NCBI RefSeq assembly: GCF_000515335.1
Contig: NZ_KI911563.1
Location: 201,735 to 265,734, forward strand
DNA from: Cohnella panacarvi Gsoil 349
GTDB lineage: Bacteria > Bacillota > Bacilli > Paenibacillales > Paenibacillaceae
Direction of reading: 5' to 3'
Length of the DNA: 64,000 nucleotides
Shown: in pieces, positions 19,061 through 29,300 of the stretch
How positions within the stretch are numbered: the first letter of the stretch is position 1
How the letters are laid out: the number at the start of each line of letters is the position of its first letter
The notes under the pieces: generated by a model
The model's input: the letters and a program-made list of their open reading frames with translations, nothing else
What the model was told of the DNA's origin: nothing
Databases searched by the model: none
Made by a program: the position numbers and the translations under genes

Positions 19061-19350
19061 TGTAGGAAAAGATGTTCCGCTCAAATTTACGGTCTGTGGA
19101 GCCAATAACCAAGAATCGACGGTTATTTTGTAACCAATTACCCTCAGATTATAAATAACAACAAATCGATATTTATTTGGTTGAGATCGAACGGATTGGC
19201 GGATTTTTGCTCCGATTAACTGCGTATTTGTGGTGTTTTGCGTAACAACCTGTTTTTTGAGAGTAATAAATGCATATGCGAGTTATTTGGGTTGTTCGCT
19301 CTTGCTCCATCGAGGCTCGTCCATCACCCTCGGAATCTACTTCCATTCTA
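19061..19350. other. AT-rich non-coding stretch before polC
   Basis: About 290 bases without a credible gene and clearly richer in A and T than the surrounding DNA. It contains ATAACC (19105-19110), GGTTAT (19121-19126) and TAACC (19131-19135), which could form two mutually exclusive stems. No start codon with a ribosome site and no RNA gene could be recognised. Confidence 0.5.
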
Positions 19351-19379
19351 TTGAAGGGGGCTACCTCATCAGGTAGAAT
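19351..19379 (+). promoter_or_regulatory. polC promoter with palindrome in the spacer
   Basis: TTGAAG (19351-19356), 17-base spacer, TAGAAT (19374-19379). A perfect palindrome CTACCT-CATC-AGGTAG (19361-19376) occupies the spacer and the first bases of the -10 box, the usual place for a repressor operator. The promoter is well supported; the operator is inference. Confidence 0.65.
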
Positions 19380-19410
19380 AACTAGAGAGTAAGCGGAGAG
19401 GAATGTGAAG

Positions 19411-22400
19411 ATGCAGCCGACGGATAAACAACGACACGGCTTCGAAGTGCTGATGCAACAAGCGGCGCTTCCTGCCGAATGGAAGCAGGAGTATTATTCT
19501 AACGGCTATTTGGATCGTTTGGAAATCAGTCCGTCCAAGAAGGAATGGACGTTCTATATCGGGCTAACTCAATTGCTGCCGGCCGCGGTATACGCCGGCA
19601 TGACAGAGCGGATGAGAGCGAAGCTTGGCCATCACGCGGACATTCAGACCGTGCTGCTGTACGCCCAAGCCGTTCCTACGGGGGCGATCGTGCAGGCGTA
19701 TTGGAGCTTGTTCGTCGAGTGGATGCAGCAGTCGGTCGTATCGGTCAACGGCTGGCTTGCGAAAGCCGAAGTCGACTACGACGACAAAGACGTCGTAACA
19801 GTCACGCTGCACACCGTGATGAACCTGGAGCTTGCCAAGAAGAAAGAAATCGACGTTCACGCAGCCCGCTTCTTCGAGGAAAGATTCCAGCGCGCGACGC
19901 GGTTCAAGCTGACGGTCGGCGAAGCGCGGCCGGATATGATGAGCGAGTTCACGCAGAAGATTCAGCAGGAAAACCGCGACGCGATCGAGCAACTGATGGC
20001 CGACTCCAAGGAAGCGGCTGCTGCGGCAGAAGGCGAGCCGCCTCAGGTGCTCCAGCACGGCTACGAGATCAAGGAAGAGCCGGTCCCGATCTCGCAAATT
20101 CAAGAGGAAGAGAAGAAGGTGACGATCCAAGGCGCGGTATTCGGCTTGGAGGTCAAAGAGCTTCGGACGGGCAGCACGCTGTTCGCGTTCAACGTGACGG
20201 ATTTCTCCGACTCTCTGAACGTGAAGATGTTCGCCAAAAACAAGGAAGACGCGAAGATGCTCAGCCTGCTTGCCAACGGCAAGTGGGTCAAGATGCGCGG
20301 CAAGGTCGAGTACGACCGGTTCATGAACCCGCCCGAGCTCGTTATTTTTCCGAACGATATTAAAGAAGTCGTCGCTCCGCCGGAGCGCAAGGACGATGCC
20401 GAAGTGAAGCGCGTCGAATTCCATCTTCACACGACGATGAGCACGATGGACGCGGTTACTCCGGTCGACCTATATATTAAGACGGCAGCCAAGTGGGGGC
20501 ATACGGCGATCGCGGTCTCGGACCACGCCAACGTGCAATGCTTCCCCGACGCCGCGAAGGCTGGCAAGAAGCACGGCATCAAGGTCATGTTCGGCGTCGA
20601 GGCGAACGTCGTCAACGACGCGGTGCCGATGGTGCTGAACCCGCGCGAGGAAAGTCTCGAAGACGCCGTCTACGTCGTATTCGATATCGAGACGACGGGT
20701 CTGTCCGTCACGAACAACAAGATTATCGAGTTAGCCGGCGTGAAGATGCACAAAGGCCAGGAGATCGGCAGGTTCGCGACGTTCATCAACCCGCATGAGC
20801 CGATTCCCTATAACATTCAACAACTGACGAACATTACGGACGATATGGTCAAGGACGCGCCGGAGCTTGAGCCGAAGCTCCGCGAGTTCATCGATTTCAT
20901 CGAGGACGCCGTGCTCGTCGCCCACAACGCGAGATTCGACGTCGGCTTCATGCAGGAGGCTTGCAAGCGGCACGGATTGCCGCCGATTCCGAACCCGGCG
21001 CTCGATACGCTCGAGCTTGCGCGGTATCTGCATCCGCACATGAAAAACCACCGTCTCAACACGCTTGCGGATTTGTACAAAGTGTCGCTCGAAAGCCATC
21101 ACCGCGCCATCGACGATACGATCGCGCTGGCCGGTATCCTGAACGGCTTGCTGAAGGACGCCGCTGCCCGCGGCGTGACGGGACTTCATATTCTGAACGA
21201 AGTGAACGTCGACAGCTGGAAGACGTCGCGCCCGTTCCACTGCGGCGTGTACGCGCTGAACGCGGTCGGCAAGAAGAACTTATACAAGCTGATTTCCATG
21301 TCTCACACCGATTACATGAACCGCGTGGCGTGCATGCCGAGAAGCAAGCTAGTGGAGCTGCGCGAAGGACTCCTTATCATCTCCGGCTGCGAGAAGGGCG
21401 AGCTGTTCGAGACGGTGCTCAACAAGTCGCAGGAGGAAGCGGAGGACGTGGCGGCTTTCTACGACGTGCTCGAAATCCAGCCGCTAGATTTCTATATGCA
21501 CCTGCTGGACAAAGGGCTGGTAGGCAGCCGCGCCGAGCTCGAAGAAGCGCTGCGCCGCATCGTCCGCATCGGCGATAAGCTCGGCAAGCCCGTCATCGCG
21601 ACGGGCAACGTCCACTACTTGCTGCCGAGAGAGAAGCTGTTCCGCGACATTACGATTCTCGGCATTACCGGGTTTAGTCCGCTGAAGGATCAGCGCAAGC
21701 CGGACGCGCATTTCCGCACGACGAACGAGATGCTGGAGGCGTTCGAATTCCTCGGCAAGGACAAAGCCTACGAGGTCGTCGTACGCAACACGAACGAGCT
21801 GGCGGAGCGGTTCGAGACGTACGATATGTTTCCGAAGAAGGGCGGTCCTACAGACAACGGCCTGTTCTCGCCGATCATCGATGGCGCCGACGAGGAAATT
21901 CGCAATACGTGCTATGCGACGGCCAAGGAGATGTACGGCGAGGAGTTGCCCGAGGTCATCGTCGCGCGGCTCGAGAAGGAGCTTGTTCCGATTATTAAAT
22001 ACGGCTTCTCCGCGAACTATTTGATTTCCGAGCGGCTCGTAAAGAAGTCCAACGCCGACGGTTACCTGGTAGGCTCGCGGGGTTCGGTCGGCTCGTCGGT
22101 CGTCGCGCTGTTCCTCGGCATCTCGGAGGTTAATCCGCTGCCGGCGCATTACTTGTGCAAGAACAAAGCGTGCAAGCATAGCGAATGGTTCCTCGACGGC
22201 AGCGTGCCTTCCGGTTTCGACTTGCCGGACAAAACGTGTCCGGACTGCGGCGAACCGATGAAAGGCGACGGTCAGGACATTCCGTTCGAGACGTTCCTCG
22301 GGTTCAAAGGCGATAAGGTTCCCGATATCGACCTTAACTTCTCGGGCGAATATCAGCCGCACGCCCACAACTATACGAAAGTATTGTTCGGGGAGAAGAA

Positions 22401-23745
22401 CGTGTTCCGGGCGGGCACGATCGGCACGGTCGCGGAGAAGACGGCGTTCGGCTTCGCTAAGAAATACGAGGAAGAGCACGGCAAAAGCTGGCGAGGCGCG
22501 GAGCTGAATCGGCTGGCGGCGGGATGTACGGGCGTCAAGCGCAGCACGGGCCAGCATCCGGGCGGCATCGTCGTCGTTCCGGACTATATCGAAGTGGAGG
22601 ATATTACGCCGGTTCAATTCCCGGCCGACGATAAAAACTCCGAGTGGAAGACGACGCACTTCGATTACCACGCGTTCGACGAAAACTTGCTCAAGCTCGA
22701 TATACTCGGACACGACGATCCGACGATGATGCGGATGCTGCAGGACTTGACCGGCGTCGATCCGACGACGATCCCGATGAACGATCCGAAGGTCATGAGC
22801 CTGTTCAACTCCGTGGACGCGCTCGGCGTTAGCCCTCAACAGATCCGGTCGCCGGTCGCGACGTTCGGCGTTCCGGAGATGGGCACGCGGTTCGTTCGAC
22901 AAATGCTGGAGGAAACGAAGCCGTCCTCGTTCGCCGACTTGCTGCAAATCTCGGGCTTGTCCCATGGAACCGGGGTATGGCTCGGCAACGCGCAAGAGCT
23001 GATCAAGAACGGCACGTGCACGATCAAGACCGTAATCGGCTGCCGCGACGATATCATGCTTTTCCTTATTTATAAAGCGGGAATGGAGGCGTCCCTCGCG
23101 TTCAAGATTACGGAAAGCGTGCGTAAAGGGAAAGGACTCACGCCGGAGTGGATCGAGGAGATGAAGCGGTGCAAAGTGCCGCAATGGTACATCGATTCGT
23201 GTCTGCGCATCGAGTACATGTTCCCGAAAGCCCACGCCTCCGCTTACGTTATCTCGGCGGTTCGCACGGCATACTTCAAGCTATATTATCCGATCGAATT
23301 TTACGCGACGTACTTCTCGGTTCGCGCGGGCGATTTCGACGTCGAGCTGTTCTGCCAAGGCTATGACGCGATTCTCAAGATGCTGATCGACATCGAGGCG
23401 AAAGGCTTCCAAGCCACGACCAAAGAGAAGAACATGATTTCCATACTCGAGATGGGTCTGGAGATGGCGGCGCGCGGCTTCAAATTCAAGCCGATCGATC
23501 TGTACCGTTCCGACGCGACCCGGTTCATCGTGGACGGCGACAGCTTGATCCCGCCGTTCGGCGCGATCGCCGGCGTCGGGGAGAACGCGGCCCGCAACAT
23601 CGCGGCTTCCCGCGAGGACGGCGACTTCCTGTCCGTGGAAGATTTCCAGCAGCGCTCCAAGGCGAGCAAGACGATCGTCGAGGTGCTCAGCGGCATGGGC
23701 GTATTCCGCGGACTGCCGGAGTCGAACCAATTGATGCTCTTTTAG
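19411..23745 (+). CDS. polC: DNA polymerase III alpha subunit, PolC type
   Basis: Replicative DNA polymerase of low-GC Gram-positives with built-in proofreading. 1444 residues. N-terminal domains (1-225), an OB domain about 232-320, a PHP domain starting with VEFHLHTTMSTMD at residue 335 and split by the 3'-5' exonuclease, which begins VVFDIETTG with D425 and includes HNARFDVGF near 505; the palm active site PDIDLNFSG has D972 and D974; finger segments with a helix-hairpin-helix (GAIAGVGENAA) near the C-terminus; a zinc-binding part with CKNKACKH and CPDCGEP near 915-950. The C-terminal end QLMLF resembles a clamp-binding peptide. ATG at 19411 is preferred to GTG at 19405 by spacing to GGAGAGG. 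Confidence 0.98.
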   Translation: MQPTDKQRHGFEVLMQQAALPAEWKQEYYSNGYLDRLEISPSKKEWTFYIGLTQLLPAAVYAGMTERMRAKLGHHADIQTVLLYAQAVPTGAIVQAYWSLFVEWMQQSVVSVNGWLAKAEVDYDDKDVVTVTLHTVMNLELAKKKEIDVHAARFFEERFQRATRFKLTVGEARPDMMSEFTQKIQQENRDAIEQLMADSKEAAAAAEGEPPQVLQHGYEIKEEPVPISQIQEEEKKVTIQGAVFGLEVKELRTGSTLFAFNVTDFSDSLNVKMFAKNKEDAKMLSLLANGKWVKMRGKVEYDRFMNPPELVIFPNDIKEVVAPPERKDDAEVKRVEFHLHTTMSTMDAVTPVDLYIKTAAKWGHTAIAVSDHANVQCFPDAAKAGKKHGIKVMFGVEANVVNDAVPMVLNPREESLEDAVYVVFDIETTGLSVTNNKIIELAGVKMHKGQEIGRFATFINPHEPIPYNIQQLTNITDDMVKDAPELEPKLREFIDFIEDAVLVAHNARFDVGFMQEACKRHGLPPIPNPALDTLELARYLHPHMKNHRLNTLADLYKVSLESHHRAIDDTIALAGILNGLLKDAAARGVTGLHILNEVNVDSWKTSRPFHCGVYALNAVGKKNLYKLISMSHTDYMNRVACMPRSKLVELREGLLIISGCEKGELFETVLNKSQEEAEDVAAFYDVLEIQPLDFYMHLLDKGLVGSRAELEEALRRIVRIGDKLGKPVIATGNVHYLLPREKLFRDITILGITGFSPLKDQRKPDAHFRTTNEMLEAFEFLGKDKAYEVVVRNTNELAERFETYDMFPKKGGPTDNGLFSPIIDGADEEIRNTCYATAKEMYGEELPEVIVARLEKELVPIIKYGFSANYLISERLVKKSNADGYLVGSRGSVGSSVVALFLGISEVNPLPAHYLCKNKACKHSEWFLDGSVPSGFDLPDKTCPDCGEPMKGDGQDIPFETFLGFKGDKVPDIDLNFSGEYQPHAHNYTKVLFGEKNVFRAGTIGTVAEKTAFGFAKKYEEEHGKSWRGAELNRLAAGCTGVKRSTGQHPGGIVVVPDYIEVEDITPVQFPADDKNSEWKTTHFDYHAFDENLLKLDILGHDDPTMMRMLQDLTGVDPTTIPMNDPKVMSLFNSVDALGVSPQQIRSPVATFGVPEMGTRFVRQMLEETKPSSFADLLQISGLSHGTGVWLGNAQELIKNGTCTIKTVIGCRDDIMLFLIYKAGMEASLAFKITESVRKGKGLTPEWIEEMKRCKVPQWYIDSCLRIEYMFPKAHASAYVISAVRTAYFKLYYPIEFYATYFSVRAGDFDVELFCQGYDAILKMLIDIEAKGFQATTKEKNMISILEMGLEMAARGFKFKPIDLYRSDATRFIVDGDSLIPPFGAIAGVGENAARNIAASREDGDFLSVEDFQQRSKASKTIVEVLSGMGVFRGLPESNQLMLF

Positions 23746-23848
23746 CCTCGCAAAGCGAAGCAATGCCCCGGAGTTGATTCCACGTACTTTGCCCGGACGC
23801 GGGGAGCAGGGATCGCCGTCAAGCGGCGTTGTTACGGGAAAGATGTGG

Positions 23849-23878
23849 TTGCCAGCGGATTGCAGGTTATGGTATATT
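23849..23878 (+). promoter_or_regulatory. Promoter of the rimP-nusA-infB operon
   Basis: TTGCCA (23849-23854) and TATATT (23873-23878), spacer 18 bases. No other gene lies between this and rimP 130 bases later. Confidence 0.7.
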
Positions 23879-23891
23879 AATTTTGGTAATC

Positions 23892-23984
23892 ATGTGGATA
23901 TCACTGTCTGCAGAAGAGTGGGGAAACCCACTCTTTAAGTTTTGTCATCGGCCTTTTTGCGTTGTGACGCCTGCAGATATCCAT
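23892..23984 (+). promoter_or_regulatory. Structured leader RNA upstream of rimP-nusA
   Basis: The 5' arm ATGTGGATATC...CTGCAG (23892-23913) pairs with CTGCAGATATCCAT (23971-23984), with bulges of T and ACTGT. Enclosed is a 9-bp perfect hairpin AAGAGTGGG-GAAA-CCCACTCTT (23914-23935) with a GNRA tetraloop, then a single-stranded part with TTTTTG flanked by GTCA and TGAC. The closing helix ends about 12 bases before the GGGAGG ribosome site of rimP. This looks like a cis-regulatory RNA; I cannot name a known class. Confidence 0.6.
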
Positions 23985-24010
23985 TTGAAGCATCGGGAGG
24001 TATACCAAAT

Positions 24011-24472
24011 TTGAGCGCATCGAAAATCAAATCCATCGTTGAGGAATTCGCGACGCCGTACTTGACGGAGAACGGGTTCCAATTGGTGGACGTGGAATAT
24101 GTAAAGGAAGGCAGCAACTGGTTCCTGCGCATTTACGTGGACAAGGACGGCGGCATCGATATCGACGATTGCGGCCGCGTTTCCGAATTCATCAGCGCGA
24201 AGCTGGATGAGCTGGATCCGATTTCCGAAGCGTATTTCCTCGAAGTGAGCTCGCCCGGCGCGGAGCGCCCGCTGAAGAAAGCGGACGACGTGGCCAAGGC
24301 GGCGGGCAAGCACGTTTTCGTGACGACGTACGAGCCGATCGACGGCTCCAAAGAATTCGAAGGCAAGCTCGAAAGCTTCGACGGTACGACGTTAACGGTC
24401 GCGATCGGACGCAAAAAGCATGCGATTCCGTACAGCAAGGTGGCTTCCGCTAGGCTGGCCATCGTGTTCTAA
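24011..24472 (+). CDS. rimP: Ribosome maturation factor RimP
   Basis: Needed for 30S subunit maturation. 153 residues with the RimP N-terminal fold ([20 protein letters not shown]) and the C-terminal SH3-like part; [14 protein letters not shown] is the family signature, near residues 77-90. Begins at a TTG after CGGGAGG (other in-frame codons upstream fall in the structured leader). First gene of the nusA-infB operon, the usual location. Confidence 0.95.
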   Translation: MSASKIKSIVEEFATPYLTENGFQLVDVEYVKEGSNWFLRIYVDKDGGIDIDDCGRVSEFISAKLDELDPISEAYFLEVSSPGAERPLKKADDVAKAAGKHVFVTTYEPIDGSKEFEGKLESFDGTTLTVAIGRKKHAIPYSKVASARLAIVF

Positions 24473-24546
24473 CTTAACAATGACAACCGGCAGGCCGTAA
24501 CCAACGTTACGGGCTTAGCCGTATTATGAGGAGGAATGATCTTGAC

Positions 24547-25644
24547 ATGAGCATGGAGTTTATTGAAGCGCTGTCCGAAATCGAGCGCGATAAGGGCATT
24601 AGCAAAGACGTCCTGATCGAGGCTATCGAAGCGGCACTGATCTCCAGCTACAAACGGAACTTTAATACGGCGCAAAACGTTCGCGTGGACATTAACCGGA
24701 CAACTGGGCAAATTAAAGTATACGCGCGCAAAACGGTATCCGAGGACGTGCTCGACCCGCGCCTGGAAATTTCGGTCGAGGCGGCGAGAAGCATTAATCC
24801 GCACTACCAAATCGAGGATATCGCCGAGATCGAGGTTACGCCTCGCGATTTCGGCCGCATCGCCGCGCAAACCGCGAAGCAAGTCGTGACGCAGCGCATC
24901 CGCGAAGCGGAACGCGGACTGATCTATCACGCATTCGTCGACAAAGAGCAGGATATCGTAACGGGCATCATTCAGCGGATGGATCTGCGCAACCTGTACG
25001 TCGATCTCGGTAAAGTCGAAGCGGCGCTCCCGCTGACCGAGCTTATGCCTACCGATAAGTTCAAGCAAGGCGACCGCGTGAAGGCTTATATTACGAAAGT
25101 CGAGAACACGAGCAAGGGCCCTCAAATCATTTTATCCCGTACTCATCCAGGGCTGCTGAAACGTCTGTTCGAGCTTGAAGTACCCGAAATCTTCGACGGT
25201 ACGGTCGAGATTCGTTCGGTCGCGCGCGAAGCGGGCTTCCGTTCGAAGATCGCCGTTCATTCCCGCAACGAGGAAGTCGATCCGGTAGGCTCTTGCGTCG
25301 GCCAGAAAGGCATTCGCGTCCAATCGATCGTCACCGAGCTGAAAGGCGAGAAAATCGACATCGTGAGATGGTCCGAAGCAGTCGACGAGTACGTCGCGAA
25401 CGCGCTTAGCCCTTCCAAGGTGCTCGAAGTGCTCGTGTTCGAAGCGGAGAAGATGGCCCGCGTCATCGTGCCGGATTACCAGCTTTCGCTCGCGATCGGC
25501 ATCAAGGGCCAGAACGCGCGCCTTGCGGCGAAGCTGACCGGCTGGAAGATCGATATCAAGAGCGAGACGCAAGCCGAGCAGGAATACGGGCGGCCGAAGT
25601 CGACCGGCGCGACGATGCATCAGGACAGCGTATCGATCGACTAA
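24547..25644 (+). CDS. nusA: Transcription termination/antitermination protein NusA
   Basis: RNA polymerase-associated factor acting in pausing, termination and rRNA antitermination. 365 residues: N-terminal polymerase-binding domain (about 1-125), S1 domain (about 130-200, DKEQDIVTGIIQRMDLRNL), KH1 (about 230-275; VGSCVGQKGIRVQSI) and KH2 (about 300-345; LAIGIKGQNARLAAKL). No C-terminal acidic repeats, as usual in Firmicutes. Start at ATG 24547 following GAGGAGGA; an ATG at 24553 is also possible. Confidence 0.97.
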   Translation: MSMEFIEALSEIERDKGISKDVLIEAIEAALISSYKRNFNTAQNVRVDINRTTGQIKVYARKTVSEDVLDPRLEISVEAARSINPHYQIEDIAEIEVTPRDFGRIAAQTAKQVVTQRIREAERGLIYHAFVDKEQDIVTGIIQRMDLRNLYVDLGKVEAALPLTELMPTDKFKQGDRVKAYITKVENTSKGPQIILSRTHPGLLKRLFELEVPEIFDGTVEIRSVAREAGFRSKIAVHSRNEEVDPVGSCVGQKGIRVQSIVTELKGEKIDIVRWSEAVDEYVANALSPSKVLEVLVFEAEKMARVIVPDYQLSLAIGIKGQNARLAAKLTGWKIDIKSETQAEQEYGRPKSTGATMHQDSVSID

Positions 25645-25692
25645 GGATTGCTTACGAAGCGCGTTTCTCGCGAATCGCTGGAGGGGATCGTC

Positions 25693-26010
25693 TTGAGACC
25701 TAGGAAGATACCGCAGCGCAAATGCGTCGCTTGCCAGCAGATGATGGCGAAGAAGGAATTGATCCGGATCGTGCGTTCTCCCGCGGGGGAAATCTCGATC
25801 GACTTGACCGGCAAAAAGCCGGGAAGAGGCGCGTATTTGTGCGGCAAAGTGTCGTGCTTTAAGTTGGCCAAAAAATCCAAAGCGTTCGAGCGCGCGCTCG
25901 CGACGCCGGTGGAAGCTGAAATATACGATCGTCTGGAAGCGGATTTCATTCGCGTGGAGGATAAGTTCCAGGCCGCGAAGGAGCTTGATCAAGGTGACGG
26001 CATCGAATAA
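25693..26010 (+). CDS. rnpM: YlxR/RnpM, RNase P modulator (DUF448)
   Basis: 105-residue nucleic-acid-binding protein of the DUF448 family, reported in B. subtilis (as YlxR/RnpM) to bind RNase P RNA. Signature RKIPQRKCVACQQM near the N-terminus and GRGAYLCGKVSCF near residues 49-61 with the paired cysteines. TTG at 25693 follows GGAGGGG at good spacing; the earlier TTG at 25648 has none. Overlaps the next gene. Confidence 0.9.
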   Translation: MRPRKIPQRKCVACQQMMAKKELIRIVRSPAGEISIDLTGKKPGRGAYLCGKVSCFKLAKKSKAFERALATPVEAEIYDRLEADFIRVEDKFQAAKELDQGDGIE

Positions 26011-26326
26011 AGCGTTGTCCCGTCTAGGGCTCGCCATGAGAGCGGGCAAGCTGGTCAGCGGCGAGGAAATCGTCCTGAAGGCGATTCGCTCGGGCGAGGC
26101 GAAGCTGGTGTTGCTGGCGAGCGACGCTTCGGACAACACGAGCAAGAAATTCGCGGATAAGTGCAAAAGTTACGGCGTGCCGATGCTGATCGGCTATTCC
26201 AGGTTCGAGCTGGGCGCCGCTGTCGGAAAGCCGGAACGCGTTATATTCGCGGTTACGGATCGGGGGTTTGCCGACATGCTTCAAGTCGGCTTCGTTCATC
26301 ATTCGGAGGTGGAGAATATTGAGTAA
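25994..26326 (+). CDS. ylxQ: L7Ae-type ribosomal protein YlxQ
   Basis: 110-residue L7Ae/L30e-family RNA-binding protein encoded between ylxR and infB in Bacilli; probably binds kink-turn RNA on the ribosome or RNase P. Contains [14 protein letters not shown] near the N-terminus and [14 protein letters not shown] near the middle, typical of the family. I chose the GTG at 25994, placed 10 bases after AAGGAG; this makes a 17-base overlap with rnpM. Overlaps infB by 8 bases. Confidence 0.9.
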   Translation: MTASNKALSRLGLAMRAGKLVSGEEIVLKAIRSGEAKLVLLASDASDNTSKKFADKCKSYGVPMLIGYSRFELGAAVGKPERVIFAVTDRGFADMLQVGFVHHSEVENIE

Positions 26327-29300
26327 ACAAGAAGACAACAAAGATAAGCTGAGGGTGTATGAATACGCCAAGCAGCTCAATATGAGCAGTAAAGAGATCA
26401 TTACGATACTCAAAAGACAGAACATGCCGGTCAACAACCATATGAGCGTGATGGAGGACGGCATGACGCAGGCGGTCGAGAAGTTTTTCCGCGACGTCAA
26501 AGCGAACGCTGCGGCCAAGATGGCGAATACGGCTGCCAAGCCGGCCCAAAGCCAAGGCGGCGGAGACGGCCGTCGCTCGTCCGGCGGTGCTCCGGCGGCA
26601 GCAAGCGCGCCGGCGCAAAGTCAGCCTCGCAGAGAAGAGCAAGCGCCTGCGGCTCGTCCTGCCGCGCCTGCAAGCTCCGCGGCGTCCACGCCTGCTGCGC
26701 CGCAATCGGCTGCGCCAGCTCCGGCTCCTGCCGCGTCGGCTGCTTCCGCTTCGCCAGCGCAAGGCCAAGAAGGCGCGCCTCGCGAAGGCGGTCGTCCGCA
26801 AGGCCAAGGCGGCTACGGCAACCGCGAAGGCGGTCGTCCGCAAGGCCAAGGCGGATATAACCGCGACGGTCAGCGTCCGCAAGGCCAAGGCGGGTACAAC
26901 CGCGACGGCCAGCGTCCGCAAGGCCAAGGCGGATACAACCGCGACGGCCAGCGTCCGCAAGGCCAAGGCGGATACAACCGCGACGGTCAGCGTCCGCAAG
27001 GCCAGGGCGGTCAAGGCGGGTACGGTCAGCGTCCGCAAGGCCAGGGCGGTCAAGGCGGGTACGGTCAGCGTCCGCAAGGCCAAGGCGGTCAAGGCGGGTA
27101 CGGTCAGCGTCCGCAAGGCCAGGGCGGTCAAGGCGGGTACGGTCAGCGTCCGCAAGGCCAAGGCGGTCAAGGCGGATACGGTCAGCGTCCGCAAGGCCAA
27201 GGCGGCCAGGGCGGATACGGACAACGTCCGCAGGGCCAAGGCGGTCAAGGCGGTCAGGGCGGTTACGGTCAACGTCCGCAAGGTCAAGGCGGCTTCGGCG
27301 GCAACCGCGGACCTGGCACTTCGGCTCCGGCGGGCAATTCTTCATTCGGCGGTTCTCGCGGCGGCGCTCCGGTAGCGGCGGCAGGCCAACGCGGTACGGG
27401 AACCCGCACCGACAATCGTACGCCTAGCCGGGACGGCAAAGGCCGGGAAGACTTCAACCGCAACAACCCGAACGCGGCCGGCAAGCGCAAAGAGCTCGGC
27501 GCCCGGTTCGATGAGCGTCCGAACTTCCGCAGCCCGAAAGGCAAAGGCGGCAAAAACGCCAGAGGCAAGAACAACCAACCTCCGCGCGAGAAAATCGACA
27601 ATACGCCGAAAAAGGTTATCGTTCGCGGCAACATGACGGTCGGCGAAGTGGCGAAGCTGCTTCATAAAGACGTCGCGGAAGTCATCAAGAAGCTGTTCAT
27701 GATGGGTGTTATGGCGACGATCAACCAAGAAGTAGACCTCGACACGGTTCTCCTCATCGCGGGCGAATACGGCGTCGAGACGGAAGTGAAAATCGTCGTC
27801 GAAGATATGCAGTTCGAGACGGTCGAAGAGAAAGACGACGAAGTCGATCTGGTTGCTCGTCCTCCGGTCGTTACGATCATGGGCCACGTCGACCACGGTA
27901 AGACGACGCTCCTGGACGCGATCCGCGAGACGAAAGTCGCCAGCGGCGAAGCGGGCGGCATTACGCAGCATATCGGCGCATACCAAGTCGAGATCAACGG
28001 CAAGAAGATTTCGTTCCTCGATACGCCGGGTCACGAAGCGTTCACGACGATGCGTTCCCGCGGCGCTCAAGTAACGGATATTACGATTCTCGTCGTCGCA
28101 GCCGACGACGGCGTCATGCCTCAGACGGTAGAAGCGATTAACCATGCGAAAGCGGCGAACGTGCCGATTATCGTCGCGGTCAACAAAATCGATAAACCGG
28201 ATGCGAATCCGGATAAAGTAAAGCAAGAGCTGACCGAATACGGTCTCGTTCAAGAAGCGTGGGGCGGCGATACGATTTTCGTCGAAGTGTCCGCTAAACA
28301 GCGCGTCAACTTGGACGGTCTGCTCGAGATGATCCTTCTCGTGGCGGAAGTGAACGACTACAAAGCGAACCCGGACAAACGCGCGCGCGGTACCGTCATG
28401 GAAGCCGAGCTCGACAAAGGCAAAGGCCCTGTCGCCCGCATTCTCGTACAGAACGGTACGCTTAAAGTCGGCGACGCCTTCGTAGCGGGAGACTGCTTCG
28501 GACGCGTTCGCGCAATGACGAACGACCGCGGGCGCCGCATCAAGGAAGCGGGTCCTTCGACGCCGGTCGAAATTACCGGTCTGACCGAGGTTCCGCAAGC
28601 CGGCGATCCGTTCATGGTGTTCGAAGACGAGCGCAAGGCGCGCGAAATCGCCGACAAACGCTCGATCAAGACGCGCCAAGAGACGATGAAGGCGAACCAA
28701 GCGGTTACGCTCGAAGATCTGTTCAGCAAGATCAAAGAAGGTGAAATCAAAGAGCTTAACGTCATTCTCAAAGCCGACGTGCAAGGTTCCTTGGAGGCGC
28801 TCAAAGGCTCGCTCGAGAAAATCGAAATCGAAGGCGTGCGCGTCAGAACGATCCACAGCGGCGTAGGCGCGATCACCGAATCCGATATCCGCCTCGCGAG
28901 CGCTTCGTCCGCGATCGTCATCGGCTTTAACGTACGTCCTGAATCGGGCGCGCAATCGACGGCCGAGCAGGAGAAAGTCGACGTACGCCTGCACTCGATC
29001 ATTTACAAAGTCATCGAAGAGATCGAGCAAGCGATGAAGGGCATGCTAGATCCTGTGTTCCAAGAAAAAGTGATCGGTCACGCCGAAGTGCGCAACATTT
29101 TCAAAATCAACAAAGGTACGATCGCAGGCTGTATGGTTACCGACGGCAAAATGCAACGTAACGTTCAAGTGCGCTTGCTGCGCGACAACAAAGTCGTATA
29201 CGAGGGTAAACTCGACACGCTCAAACGGTTCAAGGACGACGCCAAGGAAGTATCCGAAGGCTACGAATGCGGAATTACGTTGGAGAAGTTTACAGACTAT

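Noticed and set aside
21484-23235. 583-codon open frame on the minus strand inside polC
   Set aside because: Shadow of the GC-rich polC coding sequence; no ribosome site, low-complexity Arg-rich composition and no recognisable domain.
23829-24014. 61-codon open frame before rimP
   Set aside because: Runs through the promoter and the structured leader; no ribosome site.
27342-29030. 562-codon minus-strand open frame inside infB
   Set aside because: Antisense shadow of infB; Phe/Asp/Arg-rich translation without domain.
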